The notes below the pieces were generated by a model, which made no database searches, was not told where the DNA came from, and worked only from the letters and a program-made list of their open reading frames with translations. A DNA stretch of 5,094 nucleotides from Phycisphaerales bacterium (lineage in GTDB: Bacteria > Planctomycetota > Phycisphaerae > Phycisphaerales > UBA1924), in NCBI GenBank assembly GCA_020054055.1, contig JAGVLZ010000199.1:1-5094 (forward strand), read 5' to 3'. Positions 1 through 4,773 of this stretch are shown piece by piece. The translations under genes were made by a program, and so were the position numbers. The number at the start of each line of letters is the position of its first letter. Position 1 is the stretch's first letter.

Positions 1-1300
1 AGAGGCTGTCGGCGAGGTCCTGCGGGATCCCGGGTCCACGGTCGCGGACCTCGATCACCGCCTCGCCGGTGCGGGAGGCGACGTGGACCTCGATCGCCGC
101 GCCGCGAGGCGAGAACTTCAGCGCGTTCTGGAGCAAGTTCTCGATCATCGTCCGCAGCAGGTCCGGGTCGCCCCGGACAGTCAACTCCTCCAGTTCGGGC
201 GTCGTCTCGTCGAGGGTCGTCTGGATGGAGATGTGGTACAGCCGGGCGATCGGGGTCGAATGGCGCACCGCTTCCAGGGCGACATCGTTGAGCGGCACAT
301 CGACCCCCAGGGTGATCGGCGCCCCGTGCTCGGCGCGGGCCAGCATGAGGAAACTCTCGATCAGGCGTCCCAGTCGGCGCATCTCGTCCTCGACGCTGTT
401 GGCGAAGCGGTGGTACTCATCGGATTTCGTCCCGGGAGTCATGCGGATGACCTGGCTCTCGGTGAGAATCGTGGCGATCGGCGTCCGCAGGTCGTGCGCG
501 ACGTTGCTGATGAACCGGTCATGGGCTTCGTAGCCGCTTTGCAGCCGCTCGAGCGCGGCGTTCAGTTTCGACTTCACCTCAGCGATCTCGGAGGATTCGT
601 TGGGATTGATCGGGATGCGCGCGTTGAGTTGGTCGACCGTGACCCGCTCGGCTGTCGTGCCGACCGCTTTCAGCGGCTCGATGACGTACCCCGCCAGCAC
701 CCACCCGGTGCAGAAGGCCGCCACGAGCGCTCCCGGGAACGTGAAGTAGAGCAGGTCGAGCATCGTGCGGCTGAGTGGGGAGAGGTCCCCGGGGACCACC
801 CCCGCCTGAACGTAGTACCTCTCACCCGCCGGAGCGATGACCGGGACCGTCGCGATCCGCACGGCGGAGCCCCGATCCCCCGAGTTGGATTCGTCGCTTG
901 GGATCGTGGTCAGTGTGCGGTCCGCGCCCCTGGCCGCGCCGATCATCGCGGCCCGGACGCCCTCGTCGTACCCGCTCCGATTCCCGCTCTGGAAGAGGGG
1001 AACGGCGTTCCGGTCGCGGATCACCAGGAACCGGACGCGCGCGAGGCGCGCATCGGGGAGTTGGAGGGACGCGAAGTCCGCGCCGTTCTCGTACTGCTTC
1101 ACGATGCTCGCGGCGACGGACTCGGCAGCGGCGAGCAGGGCTTGATCCGCGACGCGGCGCGACATATCCGTCTGATACCGGTAGGCCGCGATGATGATGA
1201 CGCCGTAGAAAAGCGCAAAGAGCGCGCAGCACAGGAGCGCCGCGCGAACGCGCAACGTGATGGCCCGCCGGCCCCGCCACGCATACGAAAACAGCCGCAT
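1..1300 (-). CDS. Membrane sensor histidine kinase, C-terminus cut by the window edge
   Basis: Inner-membrane kinase that should autophosphorylate on a histidine and pass the phosphate to the response regulator encoded just upstream. The 433 visible residues show: basic N-terminus; membrane segment about 17-39; periplasmic sensor region about 40-182 with no family I recognise; second membrane segment about 183-206; HAMP linker about 206-258 (starting at the EPL motif); HisKA H-box NVAHDLRTPI with phospho-acceptor His269; N-box NLLQNALKFSP (388-398); and G1 box DRGPGIP (420-426). The remaining ATPase boxes and the stop lie beyond position 1. ATG at 1300 was chosen because GGGAG lies about 7 nt upstream; an in-frame GTG at 1315 would add five residues. 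The gene starts 27 nt after the regulator's stop, in the same frame, so the two are almost certainly one operon. General layout resembles heavy-metal-type (CusS-like) kinases, but the signal sensed cannot be read from the sequence. Confidence 0.95.
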   Translation of the reverse strand, partial: MRLFSYAWRGRRAITLRVRAALLCCALFALFYGVIIIAAYRYQTDMSRRVADQALLAAAESVAASIVKQYENGADFASLQLPDARLARVRFLVIRDRNAVPLFQSGNRSGYDEGVRAAMIGAARGADRTLTTIPSDESNSGDRGSAVRIATVPVIAPAGERYYVQAGVVPGDLSPLSRTMLDLLYFTFPGALVAAFCTGWVLAGYVIEPLKAVGTTAERVTVDQLNARIPINPNESSEIAEVKSKLNAALERLQSGYEAHDRFISNVAHDLRTPIATILTESQVIRMTPGTKSDEYHRFANSVEDEMRRLGRLIESFLMLARAEHGAPITLGVDVPLNDVALEAVRHSTPIARLYHISIQTTLDETTPELEELTVRGDPDLLRTMIENLLQNALKFSPRGAAIEVHVASRTGEAVIEVRDRGPGIPQDLADSL

Positions 1301-1327
1301 GCCTCGGGCTCCCACTTTTCCGTTCGC

Positions 1328-2014
1328 TCACGCCTCGCAGAGTTCCGGCGCGCCGAAACGATAGCCCATCCCGATGACGGTGTGGATGAGGGGCTCCTCG
1401 TTCACGAACGCGAGTTTCCGGCGTAGCGACGACACATACACGTCGATCACGTTGCTCGAGGACTCGAAGTTCAAGTCCCAGACCTTCTCGCCGATGGTGG
1501 TGCGCGAGAGGACGCGGTCCTTGTTCCGCATCATGAACTCGAGGAGGGCCATCTCGCGGGCTGAGAGTTTGATCTTTTCGTTCCCGTAGCGGACGGACCG
1601 CTTCAGGAGGTCCATCTCCAGGTCGCCGAATCGAAGCGTGGTGGACTCCATCCCCTGGTGGCGGCGCATCAGGGCGCGGAGCCGCGCCAGGAGTTCATCA
1701 AACTCGAATGGCTTGCCCAGGTAATCGTCCGCGCCCGCGTTCAGCCCTTCGACTTTGTTCGAGGTCATCGCGAGCGCGGTCAGGATCAGGATCGGCGTGG
1801 CGATCTTCATCCGCCGGAGATTCTTGCAGACGGTCAGGCCATCCTCGTCCGGGAGCATGAGGTCGAGAATGATGGCGTCATAGGCGGTGCGCGTGGCGAG
1901 GTCTTCGCCGTCGTGCCCCGTCCCGGCGATGTCGGTGGCGTAGCCCTCCACCTCCAGTCCCTTGCGGATGCCTTCTGCCAGTTTTGGATTGTCCTCGATA
2001 ACAAGGATGCGCAT
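1328..2014 (-). CDS. OmpR/PhoB-family response regulator
   Basis: Cytoplasmic transcription factor activated by phosphorylation, 228 residues, the usual length for this family. Receiver domain at residues 1-119: acidic pair Glu7-Asp8, phospho-acceptor Asp51 in the stretch IILDLMLPDEDG, Thr79, and Lys101 in the KPF motif. Winged-helix DNA-binding domain about 127-222: LSAREMALLEF, the recognition-helix region SSNVIDVYVSSLRRKL (186-201), and the wing ending IGMGYRF. All key residues are present, so the protein should be active. The ATG at 2014 has a good ribosome site, GAAGGGG at 2023-2029, 8 nt upstream. It is the first gene of an operon with the histidine kinase. The sequence is close to the CusR/CopR-like branch, but that is an impression and not enough to name a metal or a target. 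Likely targets include its own promoter and perhaps the divergent DUF1328 gene (inference). Confidence 0.97.
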   Translation of the reverse strand: MRILVIEDNPKLAEGIRKGLEVEGYATDIAGTGHDGEDLATRTAYDAIILDLMLPDEDGLTVCKNLRRMKIATPILILTALAMTSNKVEGLNAGADDYLGKPFEFDELLARLRALMRRHQGMESTTLRFGDLEMDLLKRSVRYGNEKIKLSAREMALLEFMMRNKDRVLSRTTIGEKVWDLNFESSSNVIDVYVSSLRRKLAFVNEEPLIHTVIGMGYRFGAPELCEA

Positions 2015-2065
2015 CGGTCAAGCCCCTTCGTGAATGCACAACACTGTATTTGAGAAGCGGACGCT

Positions 2066-2087
2066 GTCACCACATTCAGGCGGTGAC
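2066..2087 (-). promoter_or_regulatory. Short perfect inverted repeat in the regulator leader
   Basis: GTCACC at 2066-2071 and GGTGAC at 2082-2087 are exact reverse complements separated by 10 bp. The centre is about 60 bp upstream of the regulator ATG. If transcription starts near 2120, this lies in the 5' untranslated RNA and could fold as a 6-bp hairpin. As DNA it could equally be a dimeric regulator site with a one-and-a-half-turn spacing. A repeat this short can arise by chance. Confidence 0.3.
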
Positions 2088-2128
2088 TTGGGGGCGGGCC
2101 GCGGCTTGGCGGCACGCTTGTTAGACAT

Positions 2129-2156
2129 TGTACGCCAAGGATTTATGGCGGGTTCC
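2129..2156 (-). promoter_or_regulatory. Candidate promoter of the regulator-kinase operon
   Basis: On the minus strand, GGAACC (2156-2151) is followed after 16 bp by CGTACA (2134-2129). This matches the general ECF-sigma pattern of a GGAAC-type -35 and a CGT-type -10. An overlapping TACAAT (2132-2127) is five of six to the sigma70 -10 box, but nothing like TTGACA stands 16-18 bp upstream of it. Either reading puts the start of transcription near 2120, leaving a leader of about 105 nt. The position in the AT-rich core supports a promoter here; which sigma factor is used is uncertain. Confidence 0.35.
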
Positions 2157-2164
2157 GTTGCGAT

Positions 2165-2204
2165 CGGCCAATCGATGAGCATTCGGTGAAAAACCGATTA
2201 GCCG
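2165..2204. promoter_or_regulatory. Interrupted dyad upstream of the regulator promoter candidate
   Basis: The arms CGGCCAATCG (2165-2174) and CGATTAGCCG (2195-2204) are complementary at nine of ten positions. In a minus-strand RNA the odd pair would be a G-U wobble, so all ten would pair. A second, smaller inverted repeat, TCGGT (2183-2187) and ACCGA (2193-2197) with loop GAAAA, is nested and shares part of the right arm. The element lies about 10 bp upstream of the GGAACC box, where activator sites commonly sit. It is a candidate operator, possibly for the regulator itself. Confidence 0.4.
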
Positions 2205-2360
2205 GACATTCTCCTGACGATGGAAAAAAAATGGTGCCCTCGTGGATTTCATTTTCGTCTCATCGGCTCTTCATCCGTTCTGGTTAGGATTCTGGGTCAA
2301 GCATCCTCCGGCGGACTTCAGCCGCAGCGCATGAAATCCGCAATGGGCCGGCGGACCAGG

Positions 2361-2382
2361 CCCGGATGAGGATTGCTTAATG
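2361..2382 (+). repeat. Copy 1 of a shared intergenic element
   Basis: Begins CCCGGATGAG and ends with ATG at 2380-2382. A second copy with the same first ten bases and 16 of 22 identical positions overall lies at 4713-4734, also outside any gene. This copy is 94 bp upstream of the DUF1328 start. It may be a regulatory element shared by the stress-type genes, or chance similarity. Confidence 0.3.
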
Positions 2383-2435
2383 CTGCTTGGGTTCTGCGCG
2401 CACGCATTTCTCGCTCGGGGCGCGAACACCAGTCG

Positions 2436-2451
2436 GGCGGCTGCTGCCGCC
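2436..2451 (+). promoter_or_regulatory. GC-rich leader hairpin before the DUF1328 gene
   Basis: GGCGGC (2436-2441) and GCCGCC (2446-2451) pair perfectly around the tetraloop TGCT. The stem ends 11 nt before the GGAG ribosome site of the small membrane-protein gene, so it could affect translation or RNA stability if transcribed. No T run follows, so it is not a terminator. Confidence 0.3.
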
Positions 2452-2462
2452 AAGGCAATGTT

Positions 2463-2466
2463 GGAG
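2463..2466 (+). promoter_or_regulatory. Ribosome binding site that sets the DUF1328 start
   Basis: GGAG within TTGGAGAT, 9 nt before the ATG at 2476. The upstream in-frame ATG at 2458 has only AAGG two bases away, too close to be used, which argues for the shorter protein. Confidence 0.6.
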
Positions 2467-2475
2467 ATCTTGTCG

Positions 2476-2646
2476 ATGTCTCGATGGTCGCTGGTGTTTC
2501 TGGTTGCGGCGCTTCTTGCCGGGGTGGTTGGGTTCAGCGGACTCGCCGGAGCCGCGACCGGATTCGCGCAGATTCTTTTCCTGGTGTTCGTTCTGCTTTT
2601 CCTGGTCGGGGCGCTGAGCGTCCTCGGCCGGCGAAGCGGACGGTAG
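2476..2646 (+). CDS. Small DUF1328/YtjA-type double-pass membrane protein
   Basis: A 56-residue, strongly hydrophobic protein. It starts MSRWSLVFLVAALLAG, followed by GFSGLAGAATGFAQILF, the typical wording of the DUF1328 (UPF0391, YtjA) family, whose members are about 50-60 residues. Two membrane segments are visible, about 5-27 and 29-50, ending in a basic tail GRRSGR. The frame is open for 32 more codons upstream, but that extension (rich in Ala and Arg) does not look like the family, and the ribosome site at 2463 supports the ATG at 2476. No molecular function is established for the family; members are often found near stress-response genes. It is transcribed away from the regulator-kinase operon and converges on the PRC-barrel gene. 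Confidence 0.88.
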   Translation: MSRWSLVFLVAALLAGVVGFSGLAGAATGFAQILFLVFVLLFLVGALSVLGRRSGR

Positions 2647-2658
2647 GGGATGATGGGG

Positions 2659-2710
2659 AAAAAACAGCGCCCGGGGTTCGCTCGAGACGGGCGAACTCAC
2701 CGGGCGCTGT
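2659..2710 (-). terminator. Rho-independent terminator of the PRC-barrel gene
   Basis: An 11-bp perfect stem joins CCGGGCGCTGT (2700-2710) and ACAGCGCCCGG (2664-2674). A second 6-bp stem (GTTCGC 2676-2681, GCGAAC 2691-2696) stacks inside it. Read on the minus strand, the hairpin runs straight into six T residues (2664-2659). This is a textbook intrinsic terminator about 70-120 nt after the PRC-barrel stop. On the plus strand no T run follows, so it would stop the DUF1328 transcript only weakly, if at all. Confidence 0.85.
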
Positions 2711-2724
2711 CACAACTGCGCTGT

Positions 2725-2760
2725 CGTGAACGCCGGTGGGCATAGGCAGCGGCGTTCACG
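2725..2760 (-). repeat. Second hairpin at the convergent junction
   Basis: CGTGAACGCC (2725-2734) and GGCGTTCACG (2751-2760) form a perfect 10-bp stem around a 16-nt loop. It lies between the PRC-barrel stop and the intrinsic terminator. It has no T run on either strand, so it may protect the 3' end of the messenger or slow polymerase, rather than terminate by itself. Confidence 0.6.
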
Positions 2761-2777
2761 GCGGGGTCCGGGCGGGG

Positions 2778-4016
2778 CTATCTCCAGGTCCAGGCGGGGT
2801 CGCCGTCCTTGCGGCGGAGCGTCACGGAGGCGCCGTCGGCGCCTGAGACCTGGCTTGCGATGAGGCAGCGCGTGCCGTCGATCTCCGCCCAGCGTCCTTC
2901 GATCGTTACCTGGTCGCCCGAACGCAGTGTGATCCGCTGCTCCTCGAGGAACCACTTCGGAGCGAGGTGAACGGTGACCTTCCCGTCGGAGGGGGATTTC
3001 AGCGTGACCATCGCCACATTGGGGACGCCGGTGGCGGGCGATGAGTCATCGATCGACACGATGGGGCCGCTCACGCGGTGCTCGACGCCGGAGTTGTAGA
3101 GTTTGTTGTATCGCTTGATGTCGGCGGGGTCGTGCTGCTTGGCCGCGCTCGCGGGGCGAGAGAGCCACGGTGCGTTGAGCCCGTAGTGCGAGTAGACCCT
3201 CGCGCCGAACTTGGGGTCGCGGAGTTCCGGGCCGTCGGCGCCCGAAAGGCGAGGAGCGTTTCGGATTTTCTCCTTGTCGAGGTCCATGCCATACAGGCGT
3301 CCCTCGCTGTTCACGTCGAAGTAAGCCCAGGGGAGGGGGGCGCGTTCGGCGCCGAAGCCCAGCGTGCCCCCGAAGGTGACGACCGCGAAGGCGATGCGCG
3401 CGGAGACGGCGTCCAGGATCAATCCATCGACCTTGCCGAGTTCCTCGCCGCTGCTCGACATCAGTTTCTGGCCGTCGATGTCGGTGACGCGCAGCAGCGG
3501 CCATTCGCTCTCGGAGAGGCTGGAGCGGCGTGAGTTGTCCGGGCGGTCGGCGGGCTCTTGGGGGATGTTGAAATAGTGGTGAGACGCCTGCGCCCTGGGG
3601 GCCTCGGCGAGCATCTTCCATTCATCGCGTTCGATCGATGGGGCGTCGTTCAACTGCTCCTTGGACATGGGGAGGCCGAACGCGCGGTCGTTCTCGCGCC
3701 ACGTCAGCGCCTTGAAGGGAACGGCGACGACCCGCTCGCCGATTCCGAGCACGCCGCCCGAGCCCACGAGCGCATAGGCCACTCGCCCGGTGTGCCTGGC
3801 GATGAGGAGGTCGTTGATGTCTCCGACCCTGTCGCCGGACGATCCCACGACCTTGCTTCGGAGCACCTTCTCTGATCGGAGCAGAGTCAGCGTCGGCTCA
3901 TCCGCATGGGCTGAACTGGATGCGGGTTTCTCCTGATGGGTTTGCGCCGCTGTCTGGCCGACCGCGGCGAGGAGCAGCGTCAGGGCGCCGATGGTCCATC
4001 TTGACTTGTGCATCAT
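2778..4016 (-). CDS. Secreted protein with two PRC-barrel domains and an OB-fold-like C-terminus
   Basis: 412 residues. The N-terminus (MMHKSRW, then a hydrophobic stretch to about residue 20, QTAA) is a signal peptide, with likely cleavage after Ala24, so the protein should act outside the cytoplasm. PRC-barrel 1 spans about 45-130 (VVGSSGDRVGDINDLLI, then GGVLGIGERVVAVPF). PRC-barrel 2 spans about 173-265 (MSSSGEELGKVDGLIL, then FGGTLGFGAERAPLPW), so the unit is duplicated. Residues about 315-402 (GPIVSID, VTVHLAPKWFLEEQ, SGDQVTIEGRW, LIASQV) look like a small beta-barrel or OB-fold module. PRC barrels bind partners or surfaces and have no known catalysis; the exact role here is unknown. 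The start at 4016 follows AGGAGA; the frame runs open to 4103, but those residues precede the signal peptide and overlap the upstream gene. It lies 83 nt downstream of the GSP17M-like gene and may share its transcript. Confidence 0.9.
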   Translation of the reverse strand: MMHKSRWTIGALTLLLAAVGQTAAQTHQEKPASSSAHADEPTLTLLRSEKVLRSKVVGSSGDRVGDINDLLIARHTGRVAYALVGSGGVLGIGERVVAVPFKALTWRENDRAFGLPMSKEQLNDAPSIERDEWKMLAEAPRAQASHHYFNIPQEPADRPDNSRRSSLSESEWPLLRVTDIDGQKLMSSSGEELGKVDGLILDAVSARIAFAVVTFGGTLGFGAERAPLPWAYFDVNSEGRLYGMDLDKEKIRNAPRLSGADGPELRDPKFGARVYSHYGLNAPWLSRPASAAKQHDPADIKRYNKLYNSGVEHRVSGPIVSIDDSSPATGVPNVAMVTLKSPSDGKVTVHLAPKWFLEEQRITLRSGDQVTIEGRWAEIDGTRCLIASQVSGADGASVTLRRKDGDPAWTWR

Positions 4017-4023
4017 GGTCGTT

Positions 4024-4029
4024 TCTCCT
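4024..4029 (-). promoter_or_regulatory. Ribosome binding site that sets the PRC-barrel gene start
   Basis: AGGAGA on the minus strand, 7 nt before the ATG at 4016. It places the start directly before the signal peptide and rules against the upstream in-frame ATG at 4103. Confidence 0.75.
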
Positions 4030-4099
4030 GGTTCCCACGAAGAGTTGGTTGGATGCGTGCGGGTGAAAGGAACCGACAGTTTCGATCCGCGGGACGGTG

Positions 4100-4564
4100 T
4101 CATGTGTGTCCCGCGCTGACGGCGGGGGCGGAGGAGGGCGCCATGCGAACTTCGTCCGCGTCCGCCTCCTCGAAGACCCGTCGTGCGGTCACGAGAGTGT
4201 CCCTGTTGGTGGCGCGGACGACGATGAGCGCATCGCCTTCCGCCACCCTCGATTCATATCGGGCGGCTTCGTCATCCGGGATATTCAGGTTCGCGAACAC
4301 CCCGGCGACGCCGGCGGTCGGGCTCCCGAGCAACGCGAGGACGGGTCCCGCCGCGACGAAGGGCGCGAGGCCCGGGAAGGTGAGCGTTTCCGGTTTCGCG
4401 AGCAGACCCATCGCGCCCCCGGTGCGCCCCGCGGGATCGCCGATCGGATGGGCCGAGCACAGCATCGAGATGTCCCGCCGCTCGATGCCCGCGGCTCGAA
4501 GGCGGCTGACGATGCGGTAGGCCTGGCTGGCCCTCGTGGCGAAGCAGAAGATCGAAGAGGTCAT
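4100..4564 (-). CDS. YflT/general stress protein 17M-like protein
   Basis: 154 residues. The N-terminal part (SSIFCFATRASQAYRIVSRL, then AAGIERRDISML) has the alternating strand-helix pattern of the GSP17M/YflT domain, in which two residues of a paralogue-like repeat flank a glycine- and alanine-rich hydrophobic centre. That centre is here at about 50-92 (FPGLAPFVAAGPVLALLG, TAGVAGVFANLNIP). After it comes DDEAARYESRVAEGDALIVVRA, also typical of the family, then a short variable tail. Such proteins are named for induction by heat, salt or ethanol in Bacillus; the biochemical role is not established. ATG at 4564 was chosen for the strong GAAGGAG 5 nt upstream; the frame is open to 4681, but that part is Arg/Pro/Ala-rich. 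The hydrophobic centre may associate with the membrane. Family assignment rests on remembered sequence style, so the broad class is surer than the name. Confidence 0.8.
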   Translation of the reverse strand: MTSSIFCFATRASQAYRIVSRLRAAGIERRDISMLCSAHPIGDPAGRTGGAMGLLAKPETLTFPGLAPFVAAGPVLALLGSPTAGVAGVFANLNIPDDEAARYESRVAEGDALIVVRATNRDTLVTARRVFEEADADEVRMAPSSAPAVSAGHT

Positions 4565-4569
4565 GCGGG

Positions 4570-4576
4570 CTCCTTC
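4570..4576 (-). promoter_or_regulatory. Strong ribosome binding site of the GSP17M-like gene
   Basis: GAAGGAG on the minus strand, 5 nt before the ATG at 4564. It decides the start against the longer open frame reaching 4681. Confidence 0.8.
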
Positions 4577-4595
4577 ACGCGAAGGCGGCGCGGCG

Positions 4596-4619
4596 CAGGC
4601 CGCGTGCAGGAACGGCCTG
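4596..4619 (-). repeat. Leader hairpin close to the GSP17M-like ribosome site
   Basis: CAGGCC (4596-4601) and GGCCTG (4614-4619) form a perfect 6-bp stem with a 12-nt loop, starting about 20 nt upstream of the ribosome site. In this GC-rich stretch such a stem can occur by chance. Confidence 0.25.
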
Positions 4620-4627
4620 GCCGAGAC

Positions 4628-4652
4628 GCCGGCGCCAGTTTCCGGTGCCGGC
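4628..4652 (-). repeat. GC-rich hairpin in the GSP17M-like leader
   Basis: GCCGGCGCC (4628-4636) and GGTGCCGGC (4644-4652) face each other around a 7-nt loop. On the plus strand the one imperfect pair would be a G-U wobble; on the minus strand it is an A-C mismatch. It lies 64-88 nt before the start codon and has no T run. Confidence 0.35.
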
Positions 4653-4668
4653 CTCCGCGGCCGACATC

Positions 4669-4696
4669 GCTGACAACTCACTTTCGTCCGGTTTCC
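4669..4696 (-). promoter_or_regulatory. ECF-like promoter candidate for the GSP17M-like gene
   Basis: On the minus strand, GGAAAC (4696-4691) is followed after 16 bp by GTCAGC (4674-4669), similar to the GGAAC and GTC boxes of ECF-sigma promoters. Transcription would start near 4660, giving a leader of about 95 nt. The -10 lacks the usual preceding C (the base is T), and the spacing differs from that of the candidate at 2129-2156, so the two need not use the same factor. Confidence 0.25.
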
Positions 4697-4712
4697 TAAG
4701 AACGCGATGAAC

Positions 4713-4734
4713 CCCGGATGAGAATCCAGTTATG
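4713..4734 (+). repeat. Copy 2 of a shared intergenic element
   Basis: Begins CCCGGATGAG, identical in its first ten bases to the copy at 2361-2382, and also ends in ATG; 16 of 22 positions agree. It lies about 150 bp upstream of the minus-strand GSP17M-like gene, so its orientation relative to the gene is the reverse of copy 1. A direction-independent protein site would allow this; chance is also possible. Confidence 0.3.
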
Positions 4735-4773
4735 CCCGCGCGGGAGACGTGCGGGGCGACAGTCAGTCGGGAA

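Larger units (their letters stand above)
2015..2475. other. Divergent intergenic region between the regulator and the DUF1328 gene
   Basis: 461 bp without a convincing gene. Positions about 2120-2290 are clearly richer in A/T than the flanking genes, with a run of eight A at 2224-2231, as expected for a promoter region. It contains a promoter candidate for the regulator (2129-2156), an interrupted dyad (2165-2204), a small inverted repeat in the regulator's leader (2066-2087), a GC hairpin ahead of the DUF1328 gene (2436-2451), and a 9-bp direct repeat CCGGCGGAC at 2308-2316 and 2348-2356, 40 bp apart. I found no convincing plus-strand promoter for the DUF1328 gene. Open frames crossing this stretch lack protein-like composition. 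Confidence 0.8.
4565..4773. other. Intergenic region between folP and the GSP17M-like gene
   Basis: 209 bp without a convincing gene. The part nearer the GSP17M-like gene is very GC-rich and can fold into at least two hairpins. The part nearer folP has more A/T and holds a promoter candidate and copy 2 of the shared element. The 10-bp palindrome CCCGCGCGGG (4735-4744) lies about 30 bp after the folP stop but has no T run, so I see no clear folP terminator. Confidence 0.7.

Noticed and set aside
822..1331. A minus-strand frame starting GTG at 1331 and overlapping the regulator stop
   Set aside because: It looks like translational coupling, but the product is Arg/Pro-rich and the kinase motifs lie in another frame starting at 1300.
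83..1426. A 447-codon open frame on the plus strand, opposite the histidine kinase
   Set aside because: Its product is dominated by Arg, Asp, Gly and Val with no domain-like pattern, and the opposite strand has a complete, motif-bearing kinase. Long antisense frames are common in GC-rich genes.
2111..2125. Possible sigma54 promoter around TTGGCGGCACGCTTGT
   Set aside because: The GG and GC elements do not have the required spacing and context on either strand.
2224..2231. Run of eight A, possible T tract of a minus-strand terminator
   Set aside because: No stable hairpin precedes it on the minus strand, and it sits in a divergent promoter region where no transcript needs to end.
2244..2339. 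Inverted repeat GGATTTCAT / ATGAAATCC separated by 78 bp
   Set aside because: A 9-bp match in a region of this size is expected by chance about as often as not, and the distance is too long for a simple operator.
3078..3533. Plus-strand open frames within the PRC-barrel gene
   Set aside because: They are shadows of a gene with signal peptide, duplicated domains, ribosome site and terminator on the minus strand.
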